Assembly: GCA_028683385.1 (NCBI GenBank)
Contig: JAQUIJ010000006.1
Location: 1-64,000, forward strand
From: Prolixibacteraceae bacterium
GTDB lineage: Bacteria; Bacteroidota; Bacteroidia; Bacteroidales; Prolixibacteraceae
DNA: 64,000 nt
Direction: 5' to 3'
The translations under genes and the position numbers were made by a program. The notes under the pieces were generated by a model. The model did no database searches and was not told where the DNA came from. It saw only the letters and a program-made list of their open reading frames with translations. Position 1 is the stretch's first letter. Each line of letters begins with the position of its first letter. Positions 58,928 to 64,000 of this stretch are shown piece by piece.

Positions 58928-59170
58928 CTAAACCGACTCGGCAAGTACTATTATTTTGTTGTCTTTGTTTTCAACAATACCTCCCTCTACATTAAAAAAA
59001 AGCACCTGGCCATTTTCTTCCTCCACTTTAATCTTCCCTTTATCCAGTGTTGAGATGATTGGAGCGTGATGGTTCATAATCTCAAACAACCCGTTTGTCC
59101 CGGGTAGTTGAACTAATTTAACCAAACCAGAGTAAACCTTTTTATCGGGGGTAATAATTTCTAGTATCAT
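58928..59170 (-). CDS. atpC: ATP synthase F1 epsilon subunit, short form
   Basis: This 80-residue protein has only the N-terminal beta-sandwich (LEIITPDKKVYSGLVKLVQLPGTNGLFEIMNHHAPIISTL) and lacks the C-terminal helical hairpin that inhibits rotation in longer forms (about 130-140 residues). This short form is usual in Bacteroidota. It is 45 bp after atpD. The remaining ATP synthase subunits are not in the window, so atpDC is a separate locus. Confidence 0.9.
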   Translation of the reverse strand: MILEIITPDKKVYSGLVKLVQLPGTNGLFEIMNHHAPIISTLDKGKIKVEEENGQVLFFNVEGGIVENKDNKIIVLAESV

Positions 59171-59215
59171 GTATCAATAAATTGATTTTCAAATTTTAAA
59201 GAACGACGCTTTCAA

Positions 59216-60724
<1,509 letters not shown>

Positions 60725-60828
60725 TTATTGTTTTATGCTGAAAAGTTGAAATTATCAAATTTGTACGAATCAGAGACTTTAAAAGTGCTAAAAAAGTTTC
60801 TCACATCAAAAAAAGTTCCCTGAAAATT

Positions 60829-61812
60829 CTAGTGATCGCGATTCATGATCAAGTTTGCCAATTGAAGCAATTCTGCCTTCGTTTCACCGGTCAGATCAAT
60901 TTCTTTAAATACATCCAATGCCAATTTATAATATTCATCTATGTATATCTCTGTTATTCTTTTAATATCTAATTTATTATATACCTCGGTAATTGCCCTA
61001 ATTTTTTCGTTCTCATCAAAATCACTCTTATTCATCCAATCGAGGATAATCACTTTGGTGCTATCGTCAGAGATTTCAAGTGCCTTCAACAGTAGAAATG
61101 TCTTTTTGTTCGAGACAATATCACCTCCTATTTTTTTACCAAATTTATCCTGATCGGCAAAAACATCAAGCAAATCGTCCTGAAGTTGAAATGCGATTCC
61201 CAAATTCAATCCAAAAGCATAAAGCTGATCAGCAATTTTTTCAGGAGCATTTGCAGCCATGGCGCCGAGCTTTAAACTACAGGCTAGCAAAACGGCTGTT
61301 TTAAGCCGTATCATTTCCAAATATTCCGGGATTGAAACATCCAGCCTGTTTTCAAAATCCATATCAAACTGTTGTCCCTCACAAACTTCAAGTGCTGTTT
61401 GAGAAAACAACCGAATCATTGGAGCCGGTTCTGTTGAATTACACTTTAGCAAATAATTATAGGCCATAATCGACATGGCATCGCCCGACAAAATCGCTAT
61501 GTTTTCATTGTATTTTTTGTAAACCGACAAGTTGTTCCTCCTCATCTCGGCACCATCCATAATGTCGTCGTGCAGCAAGGTGAAATTATGAAACAACTCT
61601 ATAGCCAGTGCAACAGGGAATGCGTTTTCAACGGTCTCGCTAAATAAATTAAAGGCCATCAGAACCATCACCGGACGGAGCCTTTTACCACCCATCGAGA
61701 GCGCATAGCCAACAGGTTGATATAAATTTTGGGGTTCTGTTTGGTTTAAAGAATATATCTCATTCTCTATTTCAACAGAAATAAGTGATTGTAAATCTTT
61801 GACAGAATACAT
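60829..61812 (-). CDS. Polyprenyl (trans-isoprenyl) diphosphate synthase
   Basis: This 327-residue enzyme condenses isopentenyl diphosphate units onto an allylic primer. The first Asp-rich motif lies in LLHDDIMDGAEMRR and the second in FQLQDDLLDVF; GGKRLRPVMVLM precedes them. It could make the side chain of menaquinone or a C15-C20 intermediate; chain length is not told safely from sequence. It begins 7 bp after the LytTR regulator stop. Confidence 0.9.
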   Translation of the reverse strand: MYSVKDLQSLISVEIENEIYSLNQTEPQNLYQPVGYALSMGGKRLRPVMVLMAFNLFSETVENAFPVALAIELFHNFTLLHDDIMDGAEMRRNNLSVYKKYNENIAILSGDAMSIMAYNYLLKCNSTEPAPMIRLFSQTALEVCEGQQFDMDFENRLDVSIPEYLEMIRLKTAVLLACSLKLGAMAANAPEKIADQLYAFGLNLGIAFQLQDDLLDVFADQDKFGKKIGGDIVSNKKTFLLLKALEISDDSTKVIILDWMNKSDFDENEKIRAITEVYNKLDIKRITEIYIDEYYKLALDVFKEIDLTGETKAELLQLANLIMNRDH

Positions 61813-61818
61813 AGTAAA

Positions 61819-62571
61819 TTATATCCGATTGTATAACAGCCGGTTCAGAAGTTCATCCTTAAACTTAGGAGAAACCGGCAATTGAGTTTTATCATTCATT
61901 TCGATCACTCCACCATCTGATTTCAGATACCGGTTAACATTCTTTAAACTAATCAAATGCGAGCGATGAATTCGAAAAAAACCGTGCGATACCAATAAGT
62001 TATCAAAGTCAAGTAAGGTGCGACTCACCAATACAGAGGTCCCATTTTGGAAGAAAATTCGTGAATAGTTACGCTCTCCTTCACACCGGAGAATATCATT
62101 GACTTTTACAATAGTGAATCCGTTGATTTCAGGCAAGGCAATTGTCTGATCAGCATCAGAGCCATGTATTAAATTCTTTTTTAAAACCTCAACCCGTTGC
62201 TTTTCGTGGAGTACAGGGATATCATTAATGCGGTTAATGGTTGACCGAACATTTTCAATCAATACCGGCTTTACCAAATAATCGAATGCCGAATACTTAA
62301 ATGCGGTTATTGCATAATCGCTGTACGAAGTGGTAAAGACCAATTTAAAATTAATTTTGGTGAGCCTTTCGAGAAGACTAAATCCAGTTCCATCAGGCAT
62401 TTCAATATCTAGAAATACCAAATCGGGTTCCATTTCATTAATCAGCGAAATACCAGTCGCAACAGAATCGGCTTCTCCCGTAATCTCAATCTCCTGAAAG
62501 TTTTGTTCAAGAATGCGCCTAAGTCCTCGTCTGGCCAATGAATCGTCGTCAATTATTACAGTATGATACAT
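61819..62571 (-). CDS. LytTR family response regulator
   Basis: This 250-residue protein has a receiver domain (about 1-120; DD pair in VIIDDDSLA, phospho-Asp in DLVFLDIEMPDG, Lys in YLVKPV) and a LytTR DNA-binding domain (about 145-245; NGFTIVKVNDILRCEGERNYSRIFF, then FFRIHRSHLISLKNVNRY). The partner histidine kinase is not adjacent within the window. It is the first gene of a probable two-gene unit with the polyprenyl synthase. Confidence 0.92.
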   Translation of the reverse strand: MYHTVIIDDDSLARRGLRRILEQNFQEIEITGEADSVATGISLINEMEPDLVFLDIEMPDGTGFSLLERLTKINFKLVFTTSYSDYAITAFKYSAFDYLVKPVLIENVRSTINRINDIPVLHEKQRVEVLKKNLIHGSDADQTIALPEINGFTIVKVNDILRCEGERNYSRIFFQNGTSVLVSRTLLDFDNLLVSHGFFRIHRSHLISLKNVNRYLKSDGGVIEMNDKTQLPVSPKFKDELLNRLLYNRI

Positions 62572-62707
62572 CTAAATACCCTATCTTTTGAATTTTTAAA
62601 AATAGTACAAATGATCGAACTTAAAGCTTTAAAGGTTTATTTTTTTTAGGTATTCAATCAATTCAGATTTCTTTTATCCAAATCAATAATTCGTATATTA
62701 ATATCCC

Positions 62708-62715
62708 TAATTTTG
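62708..62715 (+). promoter_or_regulatory. Promoter -7 box for tsaB
   Basis: TAATTTTG matches the TAnnTTTG consensus and lies 19 bp before the tsaB start codon, implying a very short leader. No good -33 element was found. Confidence 0.45.
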
Positions 62716-62734
62716 TTCTCAAATTTATTCAAGC

Positions 62735-63445
62735 ATGGCCTTAATTTTAATTATTGAAACCTCGACAGAGGTTTGTAGCGTTTCGCTTCTAAAAGATGGA
62801 TCCCTCATTGATTTCATTGAATCCGGGGAGGGACAAAATCATGCACGTTTAGTCACTGTTTTTGCCGAAAAGCTATTATCCAGGAATAAACTACAGCCCA
62901 ATGAATTGAGTGCTGTAACCGTAAGTAAAGGTCCGGGATCATATACAGGTTTACGTATTGGTGTCTCAACTGCAAAGGGAATTTGTTACGCCGGAAACAT
63001 ACCACTTATTGCCATAGGTACACTTGAAGCCATGGCAAAACATGTTGCATTAAATAAGAAAGAATTTGGAATTCCTGACGATAAACTTACCTTATTTTGC
63101 CCCATGATTGATGCCAGACGAATGGAGGTATTTTCGATGCTTTTGGATGAAAATGGTGCAGTATTGAAACCAATTTCGGCTGATATAATTGATGACACTT
63201 TTCTTTCCATTGAACTAAGCAACAGGCAGGTTGTTTTCTTTGGTAATGGTTCGGAAAAATGCGAGAAGGTTATCAAATCGCCAAATGCAATATTTTTACC
63301 GAATATAAAAGCTTCTGCCCGATATATGACAGAATTAGCCTGGCAAGCATACAACAATAATCAATTTGAAGACGTTGCTTATTTTGAACCATTTTATCTT
63401 AAAGATTTTGTAGCAACTGTATCGAAAAAAAATATGCTGGGATGA
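62735..63445 (+). CDS. tsaB: tRNA threonylcarbamoyladenosine biosynthesis protein
   Basis: This 236-residue ASKHA-fold protein is the partner of TsaD and TsaE in t6A37 synthesis. It opens LILIIETSTEVCSVSLLKDG and has AVTVSKGPGSYTGLRIGVSTAKG, ALVSK-type IDARRMEVFSMLL and YFEPFYLKDFVA near the end. It overlaps the next gene by 4 bp (ATGA). The t6A-modifying TcdA lies at 17046-17849. Confidence 0.93.
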   Translation: MALILIIETSTEVCSVSLLKDGSLIDFIESGEGQNHARLVTVFAEKLLSRNKLQPNELSAVTVSKGPGSYTGLRIGVSTAKGICYAGNIPLIAIGTLEAMAKHVALNKKEFGIPDDKLTLFCPMIDARRMEVFSMLLDENGAVLKPISADIIDDTFLSIELSNRQVVFFGNGSEKCEKVIKSPNAIFLPNIKASARYMTELAWQAYNNNQFEDVAYFEPFYLKDFVATVSKKNMLG

Positions 63446-64000
63446 AAATTACTTTGATTTTCTTTTTGCTGTTTGCGTTCGTCATCCGACTTAATGCTGA
63501 ACCCTTGGAGGAAATGGAATACATTCTTCGGTTTGGATTTATTAAAGGTGGAAAGGCGACCTTAATTGCTGAAAATGAGAAAATAAATAAAAAATCAACC
63601 ATTCATTACCGAATGAGGGGAAGAACAACCGGGCTGGTTGATAAAATTTACGAGGTAAACGATATTTACGAAAGTTGGGTCGATCCTCAGACTTACCTTC
63701 CTGTCAAATCAGTGCGCAATGTAAAGGAACAGAAATACAGGTTTTATGACGAAGTTACCTACGATCATGTGAATGATTCGCTGTTCAGTCAAAAATCCGG
63801 TCGAAAAAAAGTACCAGAGAAAGTAAATGATCTGGTTAGTGTCTTCTTTTACATCAGGCAAAATCAATATTTCGAAGACTTACTCGCTGGAAAAAGCATT
63901 AAGATTCCAGTATATCATGGTTCTGAATTATTTATAATGGAATTGGAATATCTTGGTATTGAAACTATTGATACAAAAATTGGAAGGAAGCAATGCTATG
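63442..64000 (+). CDS. DUF3108 exported protein, 3' end cut by window
   Basis: The start ATG overlaps the tsaB stop. A signal peptide (MKITLIFFLLFAFVIRLNA) is followed by a beta-rich DUF3108-type domain (EEMEYILRFGFIKGGKATLIAE, IYEVNDIYESWVDPQTYLPVKSVRNV). The gene runs beyond base 64000, so at least 186 codons are visible. DUF3108 proteins are exported proteins of unknown role in Bacteroidota. Confidence 0.8.
   Translation, partial: MKITLIFFLLFAFVIRLNAEPLEEMEYILRFGFIKGGKATLIAENEKINKKSTIHYRMRGRTTGLVDKIYEVNDIYESWVDPQTYLPVKSVRNVKEQKYRFYDEVTYDHVNDSLFSQKSGRKKVPEKVNDLVSVFFYIRQNQYFEDLLAGKSIKIPVYHGSELFIMELEYLGIETIDTKIGRKQCY

Overview
The window looks like a chromosome segment of a Bacteroidota bacterium, most likely an anaerobic or microaerophilic member of the Marinilabiliales/Prolixibacteraceae type (an inference from gene content; no rRNA is present). 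The evidence is TonB-dependent receptors paired with DUF4249 lipoproteins, lack of Shine-Dalgarno sequences, promoters with the Bacteroidota -7 box TAnnTTTG, a 2-subunit atpDC locus with a very short epsilon subunit, a LytTR response regulator, and many short hairpin repeats between genes. No tRNA, rRNA, CRISPR array or complete insertion sequence was seen.

Region 1 (1-17 kb) is the accessory, sulfur- and metal-flavoured part. Three small secreted proteins with Gly/Asn/Lys-rich tails open the window (Spy-like, EF-hand-like, DUF2202 ferritin-like). A long minus-strand array follows: DUF134 regulator, NifX-like protein, DUF5320 protein, LysR regulator, YeiH-type exporter, ChrA-type transporter, sulfide:quinone oxidoreductase and a 52-residue protein. 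Next come a peroxiredoxin-like protein without its catalytic cysteine and an operon for an octahaem tetrathionate-reductase-type cytochrome, a cytochrome b and two YeeE/YedE (thiosulfate-type) transporters. A thioredoxin lipoprotein, a lone IS1595-type zinc-ribbon protein, a methyltransferase and a second DUF134/NifX pair complete it. Three near-identical palindromes of the form ATGAGCA-N2-TGCTCAT sit at the promoters of both DUF134 genes and of the octahaem cytochrome operon. I read these as the operator of the DUF134 regulators, which would join the three loci into one regulon.

Region 2 (17-29 kb) is mixed: TcdA, a TlpA-like thioredoxin, a TonB receptor/DUF4249 pair, TrpS, a B12-binding-type radical SAM protein and MarC.

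Region 3 (29-44.5 kb) is a complete corrinoid uptake, salvage and late assembly locus under two cobalamin riboswitches. The first operon has a Dph6-like ATPase, BtuF, a CobD-type decarboxylase and CbiB. The second has a BtuB receptor, a DUF4430 protein, CobU, CobT, CobS, CobC, a second CobT, CobQ, the corrinoid adenosyltransferase and BtuCD. No corrin-ring synthesis genes are present here, so the organism probably scavenges cobinamide or cobyric acid and re-builds the lower ligand.

Region 4 (44.5-64 kb) is mostly housekeeping: a PiT phosphate transporter, VanX-type dipeptidase, M24 peptidase, U32 tRNA-hydroxylation-type protein, ComB, PatB, a GT9 glycosyltransferase, atpDC, a polyprenyl synthase, a LytTR regulator, TsaB and a truncated DUF3108 gene at the right edge.

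Intergenic DNA carries at least three dispersed repeat families: a MITE-like element of about 190-210 bp (two copies), an ACCACAGA/TCTGTGGT inverted repeat family, and short GTCAGGGCTTCACT-type hairpins that usually lie just downstream of genes.
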